From the NCBI RefSeq assembly GCF_039614715.1, contig NZ_CP154857.1:3596001-3660000 (forward strand): DNA of 64,000 bases, written 5' to 3'. The position numbers and the translations under genes are program-made. The DNA is from Microbacterium sp. AZCO. Lineage in GTDB: Bacteria > Actinomycetota > Actinomycetes > Actinomycetales > Microbacteriaceae. Position 1 is the first letter of the stretch; the number at the start of each line of letters is the position of its first letter. The notes below the pieces were generated by a model that ran no database searches, was not told where the DNA came from, and saw only the letters and a program-made list of their open reading frames with translations. Below, in pieces: positions 1 through 8,022 of the stretch.

Positions 1-405
1 CGCCTGTTCGACCGCTGCGCCTTCGACGTTCATCATGACGTCGGTCGAGCCCATGCCGAGCCCCATGAGGGCCAGCCCCACGGCCGTCACGGCGAACGAC
101 GTCGTCGTCTGGGCGCCGAGGCCTACCGCCAGGATGCCGACCGCGAAGATCGAGAGGCTCACGAGGAGACCGCGCCGCGCGCCCCATCGGGCGAGGATGA
201 CGTTGGCGAGCGAGAGGCCGAGGATCGACGCGGCTCCCGATGCGAACAGCAGGAGCCCGACTTCGAAGTCGTTGATGCCGAGGTTGGCCTTGACCGCGGG
301 AACCCGCGACGCCCACGTCGCGAAGCCGAGACCTGTCGCGAAGAAGATCGCGAAGATCGCGGTGCGCCAGGCGACGATCTGCCGGCGGGAGAGCGCGGTA
401 TCCAT
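1..405 (-). CDS. MFS transporter, N-terminal part (cut by window edge)
   Basis: Only the first about 135 residues are in the window; the gene runs off the left edge. The translation starts MDTALSRRQIVAW and has hydrophobic helices separated by short basic loops, including an LARWGARRG loop between the second and third helices, typical of the major facilitator superfamily (YbjJ-like group). A polytopic inner-membrane permease is therefore likely; the substrate is unknown. The ATG at 405 is chosen because a TACCAT hexamer lies exactly 6 nt upstream (leaderless start). It diverges from a LacI-family gene and probably shares its operator, so sugar-type control is inferred. Confidence 0.8.
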   Translation of the reverse strand, partial: MDTALSRRQIVAWRTAIFAIFFATGLGFATWASRVPAVKANLGINDFEVGLLLFASGAASILGLSLANVILARWGARRGLLVSLSIFAVGILAVGLGAQTTTSFAVTAVGLALMGLGMGSTDVMMNVEGAAVEQA

Positions 406-411
406 CCGACC

Positions 412-417
412 ATGGTA
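412..417 (-). promoter_or_regulatory. -10 hexamer of the MFS gene (leaderless)
   Basis: TACCAT on the minus strand, 6 nt before the ATG at 405. This places the start codon at or next to +1. Confidence 0.5.
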
Positions 418-418
418 C

Positions 419-430
419 CGAATCGATTCG
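419..430. promoter_or_regulatory. Palindromic LacI-type operator in the MFS/LacI divergent region
   Basis: CGAATCGATTCG is a perfect 12-bp palindrome with a central CpG, the form typical of LacI-family operators. It directly abuts the -10 of the leftward MFS gene and lies about 40 bp upstream of the rightward lacI start, so one site could repress both genes. Confidence 0.55.
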
Positions 431-451
431 ATGCCGGGGAACCGGGCAGAG

Positions 452-457
452 TACGAT
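452..457 (+). promoter_or_regulatory. -10 hexamer of the first lacI-type gene (leaderless)
   Basis: TACGAT, 7 nt before the ATG at 465; no Shine-Dalgarno sequence fits in the gap. Confidence 0.45.
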
Positions 458-464
458 CATCGGG

Positions 465-1508
465 ATGAGCACGAGACGCGCCACGATCGCAGACGTCGCC
501 CGCGAGGCCGGCGTCTCGCCGTCGACGGCCTCCGTCGTCTTCAGCGGCAAGACGCCCGTCTCCGAGGCGACGCACCGCCGCGTGCTCGACGCCGCGAAGT
601 CGCTGGGCTACACCGGTCCCGATCCCCGCGCCGCCTCGCTGCGCCGCGGCCGGTCGGGAATCGTCGCCGTCGTCTTCGAGGAGCACCTCGGCCGCGCCTT
701 CCAGGACCCCGTGAAGATCCTCATGATGGACGGGCTCACCGACAGCGTCGCCGGCATGGGGGCGGGCCTGCTGATGCTCCGCGACCAGGACCCGGAGTCC
801 AACGCCCCGTCGCTGACGACGGCTCCCGTCGACGCCGCCGTGCTGGTCGGATGCAGCGGGATGCTGCGCGAGTCGCTCGACGTCGTACGGGCACGCGGCA
901 TCCCGGTCGTCGTCATCGAGGGTGATGCGGGCAGCGAGGTTCCGCGCATCGGCCTGGACAACCGCGAGGCGCAGCGCCAGATGGCGAGCCACGTGCGCGG
1001 ACTCGGGCATGATCGCGTCGCCCTCGTGACGCTGCCCGTCCGCACGGGGTGGGAGCGCGGCTGGATCGACGACGAGTCCCGCGTCTCGGTCGACGTCACG
1101 CGCGACCGCCTGCTCGGTGCGCGCGACGTGTTCCCGGATGCGCCGGCCTTCGCCGCGGCGGGCAGCTTCATCGACGAGGGGCTCGCGGCCGGTCGCGTGC
1201 TGTTCGCCGACCCCGCCGAACGGCCGACGGCCGTGCTCGCGCAGAGCGATCTGCTCGCCGCCGGCGTCATCCGGGCAGCGGAGGAGGCGGGCCTCCGCGT
1301 GCCCGAGGACGTGAGCGTGACGGGGTTCGACGGGATCGTCGTCGACGGACTCGCGCCCTACGAGCTCACGACGATGTGGCAGCCGTCGACCGACAAGGGG
1401 CGCGCCGCGGGGGAGGCCATCGTCGCGATGCTGCAGGGCGGGGAGGCGGCATCCATCGCCTTCACCTGCACATTCCGTGAGGGGAATACCACCGCTCCGC
1501 CCGCCTGA
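465..1508 (+). CDS. LacI family transcriptional regulator
   Basis: 347 residues. The N-terminus (ATIADVAREAGVSPSTASVVFSG) is the LacI helix-turn-helix, followed by the hinge, and residues from about 60 form a periplasmic-binding-protein-like effector domain ending with the VPEDVSVTGFDG signature. It is a cytoplasmic repressor responding to a small, probably sugar-like, ligand. It diverges from an MFS transporter over a 59-bp region containing a perfect CpG-centred palindrome, so autoregulation and control of that transporter are inferred. The ligand cannot be named. Confidence 0.92.
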   Translation: MSTRRATIADVAREAGVSPSTASVVFSGKTPVSEATHRRVLDAAKSLGYTGPDPRAASLRRGRSGIVAVVFEEHLGRAFQDPVKILMMDGLTDSVAGMGAGLLMLRDQDPESNAPSLTTAPVDAAVLVGCSGMLRESLDVVRARGIPVVVIEGDAGSEVPRIGLDNREAQRQMASHVRGLGHDRVALVTLPVRTGWERGWIDDESRVSVDVTRDRLLGARDVFPDAPAFAAAGSFIDEGLAAGRVLFADPAERPTAVLAQSDLLAAGVIRAAEEAGLRVPEDVSVTGFDGIVVDGLAPYELTTMWQPSTDKGRAAGEAIVAMLQGGEAASIAFTCTFREGNTTAPPA

Positions 1509-1544
1509 TCCGGGTGGATCCGGGGCTGTCCGCCGCGCCGCCGG

Positions 1545-1550
1545 TAGACT
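1545..1550 (+). promoter_or_regulatory. Candidate -10 of the mrp operon
   Basis: TAGACT lies 54 bp upstream of the mrpA ATG, within the 96-bp gap after lacI. This gives a leader of about 48 nt that carries a GAGGAGG ribosome-binding site. No good -35 is visible. Confidence 0.35.
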
Positions 1551-1604
1551 GTCAGGACACCCGGACGCCCGTGCCCTTGGCCGCGACCCCTGAGGAGGCC
1601 GCGT

Positions 1605-4559
1605 ATGCTCCTGCTCCTCGGCGCGTTCGCGGTGGCGCCGCTCCTGCTGCCGTGGCTCGTCGCGAGGATCGGGGCGCGTGCCTTCCTGGTCGCCGCCGTC
1701 CTGCCCGCGATCGCCTTCGTCCAGGCCGCCCTGGAGACCCGGAACGTGCTCGACGGGGAGATCCCGTTCGAGACCTACGACTGGATCCCGGCGCTCGGCA
1801 TCCAGCTGTCCATGCGGATGGACACCCTCGGCTGGCTCCTCGCGCTCATCGTGACCGGCGTCGGCGCGCTCGTCATGCTCTACTGCCGCTGGTACTTCCG
1901 AGACAAGGCGGACGCCAAGGGCGCCGAGGGTCTCGGTCAGTTCTCCGCCGTGCTCCTCGCCTTCGCGGGCGCGATGTACGGGCTGGTCCTGACCGACGAC
2001 ATCGTCGTGCTCGTGATGTTCTGGGAGGTCACGAGCGTCCTCTCGTACCTGCTCATCGGGTACTACCACCGCCGCGGCGCGAGCCGACGGGCGGCACTGC
2101 AGGCGCTGCTCGTCACGACGCTGGGCGGCCTCGTCATGCTCATCGGCGTCGTGCTGATCGTCGTCGAGGCCGGCACGTCGAGCCTGTCGACGATCCTCGC
2201 GGAAGCCCCCACAGGACCCGTCGTCGACGCGGCGCTCGTGCTGCTGCTCGTCGGAGCCCTGAGCAAGTCGGCGATCTTCCCGTTCCACTTCTGGCTGCCG
2301 GGCGCCATGGCCGCGCCGACCCCCGTGAGCGCCTACCTGCACGCCGCCGCGATGGTGAAGGCGGGCATCTACCTCATCGCCCGCCTCGCCCCGGTCTTCG
2401 CGATCGCGCCGCCCTGGCGGCCCCTCGTCGTGGCCCTCGGCGTCTTCACGATGCTGCTCGGCGGCTGGCAGGCGCTGCGCGAGACCGACCTGAAGCGCAT
2501 CCTCGCCTTCGGCACGGTCAGTCAGCTCGGCCTGCTGACCGTCGTGCTCGGCTACGGGACGAGGGATGCCGCTCTCGCCGGTCTCGCGCTGCTGCTCGGT
2601 CACGCCCTGTTCAAGTCGAGCCTGTTCCTGGTCGTGGGCGTCATCGACCGGCAGCTCTCGACGCGCGACATCCGCGAGCTCAGCGGCCTGGCCCGGCAGG
2701 CGCCCGTCATGGCGACGTTCGCGACGATCGCCGTCGCGTCGATGATCGGCATCATCCCGACGATCGGGTTCGTCGCGAAGGAGGGTGCGCTCACTGCGCT
2801 CCTCGAGGAGGCGCTCGGCGGAGCGCCGTGGGGCATCGTCGCCTTCGTGGGCGTCGTGCTCGGCTCGGTGCTGACGGCGGCGTACGGCATCCGGTTCCTG
2901 TGGGGCGCGTTCTGGACCAAGAAGGACTCCACGGGTGAGTCCATGCCCGCGACGGAATGGCCCGATCCGCCGCTCGGCTTCCTCGCCGCCCCCGTCGTGC
3001 TGTCGGGGCTCACCGTCGTCGCGGGGGTGGCGGCGCCGCTGGTCGATCTCGTCTTCACGCCGTACGCCGACACCGCGCCGGAGTCGACGCCGGGTGTTCC
3101 GCCGCCCGCCTATCCGTACCACCTGGCCCTCTGGCACGGCCTCGATCCCGCGCTGTGGATCTCGCTCGGGACGATACTCGTGGGCGCCGTCGTGTTCGCC
3201 CTGACGCGGCACACGGCACCGGCGCGCGTCATCCGGTTCACGGCCGGCGACATCTACAACGCGAGCCTGCGCGGCATCGCCCGCCTCTCGGTCGTGACGA
3301 CGAGTCTCACGCAGCGCGGCTCGCTGCCCGTTTACGTCGGCACGATCTTCATCGTCTTCGTCGCGGCGGAGGGCACGGTGCTGCTCGCGGGCAGCGACTG
3401 GCGCGTCGCGTACGACGCCTACCAGACGCCGGCTCAGCTGCTCGTCGCGCCCGTCATGATCGTCGCCGGCATCATCGCGACCCGGGCGCGCAAGCGCTAC
3501 ACGGGCGTCGTGCTCGTGTCCGTCACAGGCCTCGGGATGGTCGTGCTCTTCGCCACGAGTGGCGCTCCCGACCTCGCGCTCACGCAGATCCTCGTCGAGA
3601 CGGTGACGCTCGTCGCCTTCGCGCTCGTTCTGCGGCGCATCCCGTCTCGCCTCGGCGAGCACAACGCCTCCGTCGCGCCGGTGGCCCGTGCCGTGATCGC
3701 CGTCGCCGTCGGCCTCACGATGGCCGTCGTCGCCCTCGTCGCGACCGGTGCGCGGGTCGCGACGCCCATCTCGGCCGAGTGGGCCGATCTCGCCTACACG
3801 CTCGGCCACGGCAAGAACGTCGTCAACGTCGCGCTCGTCGATCTGCGCGGGTGGGACACGATGGGCGAGCTCTCGGTGCTGATCGTCGCGGCGACCGGGG
3901 TGGCATCCCTCGTCTTCGTCACGCACCGAGCCGACACGCTCTCGTCGCTCACGGAGCCGCTTCCCCGCGTCTCATCGCGCACGCGCCGGCCGCTGGTCGA
4001 GACGGAGGACGGCGGCGTCACCCCCCAGACGGCCGACCTCAGCCATCGTCCTCGGGCCTGGCTCGTGGGCGGGCAGCGGGTGAAGCCAGAGAACCGCTCG
4101 ATCATCCTCGAGGTGATCGTGCGGATCCTCTTCCACACGATCATCATCGTCTCCCTCTACGTGCTCCTCGCCGGGCACAACCTCCCCGGCGGCGGCTTCG
4201 CGGGCGGGCTCATCGCGGGCATGGCCCTCGTCATGCGGTACGTCGCGGGCGGGCGCTACGAGCTGGGTGCCGCGGCGCCGACCGATGCGGGTCGGCTGCT
4301 GGGCGTCGGCATGGCGATCGCCGTCTCGTGCGCCATCGTGCCGCTCGTCTTCAACGCGCCGCCGCTCAAGAGCGCCTACCTCGAGGCGCACCTCGACTGG
4401 ATCGGCGACATCGAGTTCGTCACCCCGACCCTCTTCGACATCGGCGTCTACCTCGTGGTCATCGGGCTCGTGCTCGACGTGCTGCGCAGCCTCGGCGCGG
4501 AGGTCGACCGTCAGGCGATCGAGCTGCGCGAAGCGCGGACGGGGGCCGGCTCGCGATGA
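1605..4559 (+). CDS. mrpA: Mrp Na+/H+ antiporter subunit A with fused MrpB domain
   Basis: 984 residues, polytopic membrane protein. The first about 500 residues are the NuoL-like proton-conducting core: the FWEVTS glutamate near residue 141 and the LSKSAIFPFHFWLP lysine helix near residue 220 are the conserved proton-path residues. The C-terminal about 160 residues (from about 825) match MrpB (LLAGHNLPGGGFAGGLIAG), so subunits A and B are fused and no separate mrpB follows. Mrp complexes exchange cytoplasmic Na+ for external H+ and support alkali and salt tolerance. The ATG at 1605 has a GAGGAGG site. The gene overlaps mrpC by 4 nt (ATGA), consistent with translational coupling of the whole operon. 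Confidence 0.95.
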   Translation: MLLLLGAFAVAPLLLPWLVARIGARAFLVAAVLPAIAFVQAALETRNVLDGEIPFETYDWIPALGIQLSMRMDTLGWLLALIVTGVGALVMLYCRWYFRDKADAKGAEGLGQFSAVLLAFAGAMYGLVLTDDIVVLVMFWEVTSVLSYLLIGYYHRRGASRRAALQALLVTTLGGLVMLIGVVLIVVEAGTSSLSTILAEAPTGPVVDAALVLLLVGALSKSAIFPFHFWLPGAMAAPTPVSAYLHAAAMVKAGIYLIARLAPVFAIAPPWRPLVVALGVFTMLLGGWQALRETDLKRILAFGTVSQLGLLTVVLGYGTRDAALAGLALLLGHALFKSSLFLVVGVIDRQLSTRDIRELSGLARQAPVMATFATIAVASMIGIIPTIGFVAKEGALTALLEEALGGAPWGIVAFVGVVLGSVLTAAYGIRFLWGAFWTKKDSTGESMPATEWPDPPLGFLAAPVVLSGLTVVAGVAAPLVDLVFTPYADTAPESTPGVPPPAYPYHLALWHGLDPALWISLGTILVGAVVFALTRHTAPARVIRFTAGDIYNASLRGIARLSVVTTSLTQRGSLPVYVGTIFIVFVAAEGTVLLAGSDWRVAYDAYQTPAQLLVAPVMIVAGIIATRARKRYTGVVLVSVTGLGMVVLFATSGAPDLALTQILVETVTLVAFALVLRRIPSRLGEHNASVAPVARAVIAVAVGLTMAVVALVATGARVATPISAEWADLAYTLGHGKNVVNVALVDLRGWDTMGELSVLIVAATGVASLVFVTHRADTLSSLTEPLPRVSSRTRRPLVETEDGGVTPQTADLSHRPRAWLVGGQRVKPENRSIILEVIVRILFHTIIIVSLYVLLAGHNLPGGGFAGGLIAGMALVMRYVAGGRYELGAAAPTDAGRLLGVGMAIAVSCAIVPLVFNAPPLKSAYLEAHLDWIGDIEFVTPTLFDIGVYLVVIGLVLDVLRSLGAEVDRQAIELREARTGAGSR

Positions 4560-5089
4560 ACGTGTCCCTCATCCTCATCGTCATCATGGGCGTGCTCTTC
4601 GCGTGCGGCGTCTACGCGATGCTCGAGCGCAGCCTCACGCGTGTGCTGATCGGCTTCCTCCTCCTCGGCAATGCGGCGAACCTCCTGCTCCTCGTCGTCA
4701 TGGGGCAGCCCGGTCTCGCACCGTTCTACGGCGCCGAGGGTGAAACATCCGACCCCCTGCCTCAGGCCCTCACCCTGACGGCGATCGTCATCACGTTCGC
4801 GGTGTCGGCGTTCCTGCTCGCGCTCATCTACCGCTCCTGGCAGCTCGGGCAGGCCGACACCGTGACCGACGACGAAGCCGACATCGCCGTGCGCCGTCGC
4901 GGCGCTGCGACCGAGGAGACGATGGACGACGAGGCCGAGTTCGACACCGACGACGCGACGACGGACTTCGTGGGCGTGGACACCGCCCCGATCACGGTGC
5001 TCGGCAGCCGCGACGTGCCGGGCCTCGTCGACGACGCGCCGGCCGATCGGCCCATTCGCCGTCCCCGCGACGGGGGTGACGACTCGTGA
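4556..5089 (+). CDS. mrpC: Mrp Na+/H+ antiporter subunit C (NuoK-like)
   Basis: 177 residues. Three hydrophobic helices in the first about 100 residues (MNVSLILIVIMGVLFACGVY; GFLLLGNAANLLLLVV; ALTLTAIVITFAVSAFLLAL) match the NuoK/MrpC fold, a small subunit packed between MrpA and MrpD. MrpC is usually about 110-125 residues. This one has a hydrophilic, strongly acidic tail of about 70 residues (TVTDDEADIAV...DDEAEFDTDDATTDF) that probably lies in the cytoplasm and has no assigned role. It starts inside the mrpA stop and overlaps mrpD by 4 nt (GTGA). Confidence 0.93.
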   Translation: MNVSLILIVIMGVLFACGVYAMLERSLTRVLIGFLLLGNAANLLLLVVMGQPGLAPFYGAEGETSDPLPQALTLTAIVITFAVSAFLLALIYRSWQLGQADTVTDDEADIAVRRRGAATEETMDDEAEFDTDDATTDFVGVDTAPITVLGSRDVPGLVDDAPADRPIRRPRDGGDDS

Positions 5090-6642
5090 GCGCCCTCGTC
5101 CCCCTGCTCGTGACGCTGCCGCTGCTCGGCGCGGCGATCGCGCTGATCGCGGGCCGGCATCGCAGGACGCAGGTCGTCGTGTCGATCGTGACGCTGACCC
5201 TCGTGCTCATCATCGCGGCGGTGCTGCTGTGGGCGGTGGATGCCGGCGGGCAGCCGATCGCGGTCTCGATCGGCGGCTGGCCCATCCCGTTCGGCATCGT
5301 GCTGTACGTCGACCGGCTCGCCGCGCTCCTCGTCGTCGTCTCGAGCATCGTGCTGCTCGCCGTCCTCCTCTTCTCGGTCGGGCAGGGCGCCGCGGACGGC
5401 GACGACGACACGCCGGTCTCGATCTTCCACCCCTCGTACCTGATCCTCGCGGCGGGCATCTTCAACGCCTTCATCGCGGGCGACCTCTTCAACCTCTACG
5501 TGGGCTTCGAGATCCTGCTCGTGGCGTCGTACGTGCTCATCACGCTCGGCTCGACCGAGTCGCGCATCCGCACGGGCGTCGTCTACATCGTCGTGTCGCT
5601 CGTGTCGTCGATCCTCTTCCTCGCCGCGATCGCGATGATCTACGGCGCCCTCGGCACCGTCAACATGGTGCAGATCTCCGAGCGCATGACGGAGCTGCCG
5701 CAGGACACGCAGCTCGTCCTGCACCTCATGCTGCTGCTCGCCTTCAGCATCAAGGCCGCCGTCTTCCCGCTCTCCTTCTGGCTGCCCGACTCGTATCCGA
5801 CGGCACCCGCCCCCGTCACCGCCGTATTCGCCGGCCTGCTGACGAAGGTCGGCGTGTACGCCCTCATCCGCACCGAGACGCAGCTGTTCTCCGACAGCAA
5901 CGTCAACACGCTGCTCATGATCGTGGCGCTCGCGACGATGATCGTCGGCGTACTCGGCGCCGTGGCGCAGGCGGAGCTCAAGCGCATCCTGTCGTTCACG
6001 CTCGTGAGCCACATCGGGTACATGGTCTTCGGACTCGCGATCGCGACGCCCGCGGCGATCGGCGCGACGATCTACTACATGGTCCACCACATCGTGGTGC
6101 AGACGACGCTGTTCCTCGCGGTGGGACTCGTGGAGCGCCGGGCCGGCAGCACGTCGATCCTGCGCGTGAAGGGGCTCATGCGGGCGGCGCCGGTCATCGC
6201 GGTGCTGTACTTCATCCCCGCCGTCAACCTCGGCGGCCTGCCGCCCTTCTCCGGCTTCATCGGCAAGTACGCCCTCTTCGACGCGGCGGCGGAGGTCGGC
6301 ACGCCGATCATGATGGTGCTCATCGTCGGCGGCATCGTGACGAGCCTCCTCACGCTCTACGCCCTCATGCGGGCGTGGAACCTGTCGTTCTGGCGCGAGG
6401 AGGAGGACTCGGCCGAGACCGAGTCGCGCATCTCGTACCTCGGCGACGCCCCGGCCGCCGCCGTGCAGACCGAGCGCCGCGCCATTCCGCGCATCATGAC
6501 CGCGGCGACGACCGGCATGGTCGCGGTCACCGTGGCCCTCACCGTCTTCGCGGGCCCGCTCTACGACGTGTGCGAGCGCATCGGCGCATCGCTCCTCGAG
6601 CCCGTGAGCCTCACGCAGCTGCAAGAGGAGGCGGGCCAATGA
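5086..6642 (+). CDS. mrpD: Mrp Na+/H+ antiporter subunit D
   Basis: 518 residues, GTG start overlapping mrpC. NuoM/NuoN-type antiporter subunit with about 14 helices. The YVGFEILLVASYVL glutamate near residue 142 and the SIKAAVFPLSFWLPDSYP lysine helix near residue 221 are the conserved ion-path residues. MrpD is the second proton/cation-translocating subunit and works in the membrane complex with MrpA. The C-terminal region near residues 435-460 is a soluble acidic segment. It overlaps mrpE by 4 nt. Confidence 0.95.
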   Translation: MSALVPLLVTLPLLGAAIALIAGRHRRTQVVVSIVTLTLVLIIAAVLLWAVDAGGQPIAVSIGGWPIPFGIVLYVDRLAALLVVVSSIVLLAVLLFSVGQGAADGDDDTPVSIFHPSYLILAAGIFNAFIAGDLFNLYVGFEILLVASYVLITLGSTESRIRTGVVYIVVSLVSSILFLAAIAMIYGALGTVNMVQISERMTELPQDTQLVLHLMLLLAFSIKAAVFPLSFWLPDSYPTAPAPVTAVFAGLLTKVGVYALIRTETQLFSDSNVNTLLMIVALATMIVGVLGAVAQAELKRILSFTLVSHIGYMVFGLAIATPAAIGATIYYMVHHIVVQTTLFLAVGLVERRAGSTSILRVKGLMRAAPVIAVLYFIPAVNLGGLPPFSGFIGKYALFDAAAEVGTPIMMVLIVGGIVTSLLTLYALMRAWNLSFWREEEDSAETESRISYLGDAPAAAVQTERRAIPRIMTAATTGMVAVTVALTVFAGPLYDVCERIGASLLEPVSLTQLQEEAGQ

Positions 6643-7211
6643 GCCCGGATTCCGGCAAGCGGCCCGTCTTCACGCAGCTGTGGCGTCAGCTGCCGTTCTT
6701 CGTGTGGCTCGTCGCCCTGTGGATGCTGCTGTGGGGCCAGTTCACGATCGTCGCGTTCGTGACGGGCGTCGTCGCGGCGGTGGTCGTGACGCGCATCTTC
6801 CGGCTTCCGCCGGTCGAGCTCTCGGGCCGGGTCAACCTGTGGTGGGGCCTCGTCTTCGTGCTCGAGTTCCTCGTGGCGCTCGTGCGCGGCTCGCTCACAG
6901 TGGCGTGGCAGGTCGTCGATCCCCGGCGGCTTCCCGGCACGGCGATCATCGCGGTGCCGCTGCGGATCGACGACGACCTCATCATGACGCATACGGCGGT
7001 CACGGCATCCCTCATCCCCGGCTCCCTCATCGTGGACGCCGACCGCGACCGCCGCATCCTGTACCTGCACGTCATCGGGGTGCGCAACGCCGCCGATGTC
7101 GAGAAGCAGCGCGCGAGCGTGCTGCACTGGGAGGAGCGCATCGTCCGCGCCGTCGGGTCTCGTGCACAGGTCAAGAGGATCGTGGATGCCGTGGCCGGGG
7201 GTGTCTCGTGA
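6639..7211 (+). CDS. mrpE: Mrp Na+/H+ antiporter subunit E
   Basis: 190 residues. Two N-terminal hydrophobic segments (FFVWLVALWMLLWGQ; IVAFVTGVVAAVVVTRIF), a third near residue 75, then a soluble alpha/beta domain with the TASLIPGSLIVD segment characteristic of MrpE (PF01899). It is a structural subunit of the antiporter. The ATG overlaps the mrpD stop; the next gene starts in a GTGA overlap. Confidence 0.92.
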   Translation: MSPDSGKRPVFTQLWRQLPFFVWLVALWMLLWGQFTIVAFVTGVVAAVVVTRIFRLPPVELSGRVNLWWGLVFVLEFLVALVRGSLTVAWQVVDPRRLPGTAIIAVPLRIDDDLIMTHTAVTASLIPGSLIVDADRDRRILYLHVIGVRNAADVEKQRASVLHWEERIVRAVGSRAQVKRIVDAVAGGVS

Positions 7212-7480
7212 ACATCCTCCTCATCGCCATCTGCGTCGTGTTCGCGGCATCGGCGCTCGTCGCGCTCTATCGCATCGTGGTGGGACCGTCGATCCTCGAC
7301 CGCGCCGTCGCCTCCGACGTGCTGCTGACCCTCGTCATGTGCGCCCTCGGCGCCGAGATGGCCATCAATCACCACACGCGGACGCTGCCCGTGCTTCTCA
7401 TCATCGCCGCGATCGGCGTCTTCGGGTCGATCTCGATCGCCCGCTGGGTGGCCCGAAGGGACGGTGACGGCAATGGGTGA
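7208..7480 (+). CDS. mrpF: Mrp Na+/H+ antiporter subunit F
   Basis: 90 residues, GTG start. Three transmembrane helices with the VVGPSILDRAVASDVL signature of MrpF/PhaF, then a short basic end (ARWVARRDGDGNG). Small membrane subunit near MrpA/MrpG in the complex. The spacing (GTGA overlap upstream, overlap of a few bases with mrpG) keeps it in the single mrp transcript. Confidence 0.92.
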   Translation: MNILLIAICVVFAASALVALYRIVVGPSILDRAVASDVLLTLVMCALGAEMAINHHTRTLPVLLIIAAIGVFGSISIARWVARRDGDGNG

Positions 7481-7868
7481 TCTCGATGCGCTCGCCGGCT
7501 CGCTGCTCGATCCCCGCGGCATCCTGGACTGGATCTCCCTCGTGCTGATCCTGATCGGGGCGCTGCTGTGCCTCACCGCGGCGATCGGCCTCGTGCGCTT
7601 CCGCGACGTGCCGAGCCGCCTGCACGCCGCGACCAAGCCGCAGGTGCTCGGACTGATCCTCATCTGCCTCGCGATCGCGCTGTCGCTGCGGTCGTGGCCC
7701 GTCGTCGCCTTCCTCGTGCCCATCGTGCTCATCCAGCTCGCGACGGCGCCGCTCTCGGCGCACATGGTGGGGCGCCAGGCGTACCGCAACGGCACGATCG
7801 ACCGCGCCTCGCTGCTCGTCGACGAGCTCGCCGAGTCGAGCGAGACCCCGCCCGCCGCCGGCGGCTGA
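7473..7868 (+). CDS. mrpG: Mrp Na+/H+ antiporter subunit G
   Basis: 131 residues from the ATG at 7473; an in-frame GTG at 7464 would add three residues. The GAAGGGA at 7455-7461 is 11 nt from the ATG but only 2 nt from the GTG, so the ATG is preferred. Three helices and the GLVRFRDVPSRLHAATKPQ motif identify PhaG/MnhG. Last gene of the antiporter operon; a 22-bp direct repeat covers its stop codon. Confidence 0.92.
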   Translation: MGDLDALAGSLLDPRGILDWISLVLILIGALLCLTAAIGLVRFRDVPSRLHAATKPQVLGLILICLAIALSLRSWPVVAFLVPIVLIQLATAPLSAHMVGRQAYRNGTIDRASLLVDELAESSETPPAAGG

Positions 7869-7932
7869 CGCGCGGCATCCCGAGCGCCCGCCGCCCTGCG
7901 CCTGCGGCCCGCCGGCGGCTGACGCGCGGCAT
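7857..7932. repeat. 22-bp direct repeat across the mrpG stop codon
   Basis: The bases at 7857-7878 recur identically at 7911-7932 (period 54 bp), both beginning GCCGGCGGCTGACGCG. The first copy holds the last mrpG codons and its TGA; the second lies in the noncoding gap. This looks like a local duplication of the gene end. Confidence 0.7.
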
Positions 7933-7956
7933 TCCGAACGACCGCGGCACTTTCCT

Positions 7957-8008
7957 GCGACCGCTGCGCCGGCCTGCACCCGCGCTCGCAGGTAACAGCA
8001 GCGGTCGC
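7957..8008. terminator. Possible convergent terminator between mrpG and the acylase gene
   Basis: GCGACCGCTG (7957-7966) pairs with CAGCGGTCGC (7999-8008), a perfect 10-bp stem with a 32-nt loop and no T tract. It sits between two convergent genes. Confidence 0.3.
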
Positions 8009-8022
8009 GTGCGCGGGTCGGC

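Noticed and set aside
159..3926. 1255-residue minus-strand open frame
   Set aside because: Shadow of the lacI and mrpA genes in high-GC DNA: Arg/Asp/His/Gly-rich composition, no domain, no ribosome site; the plus strand encodes clear families.
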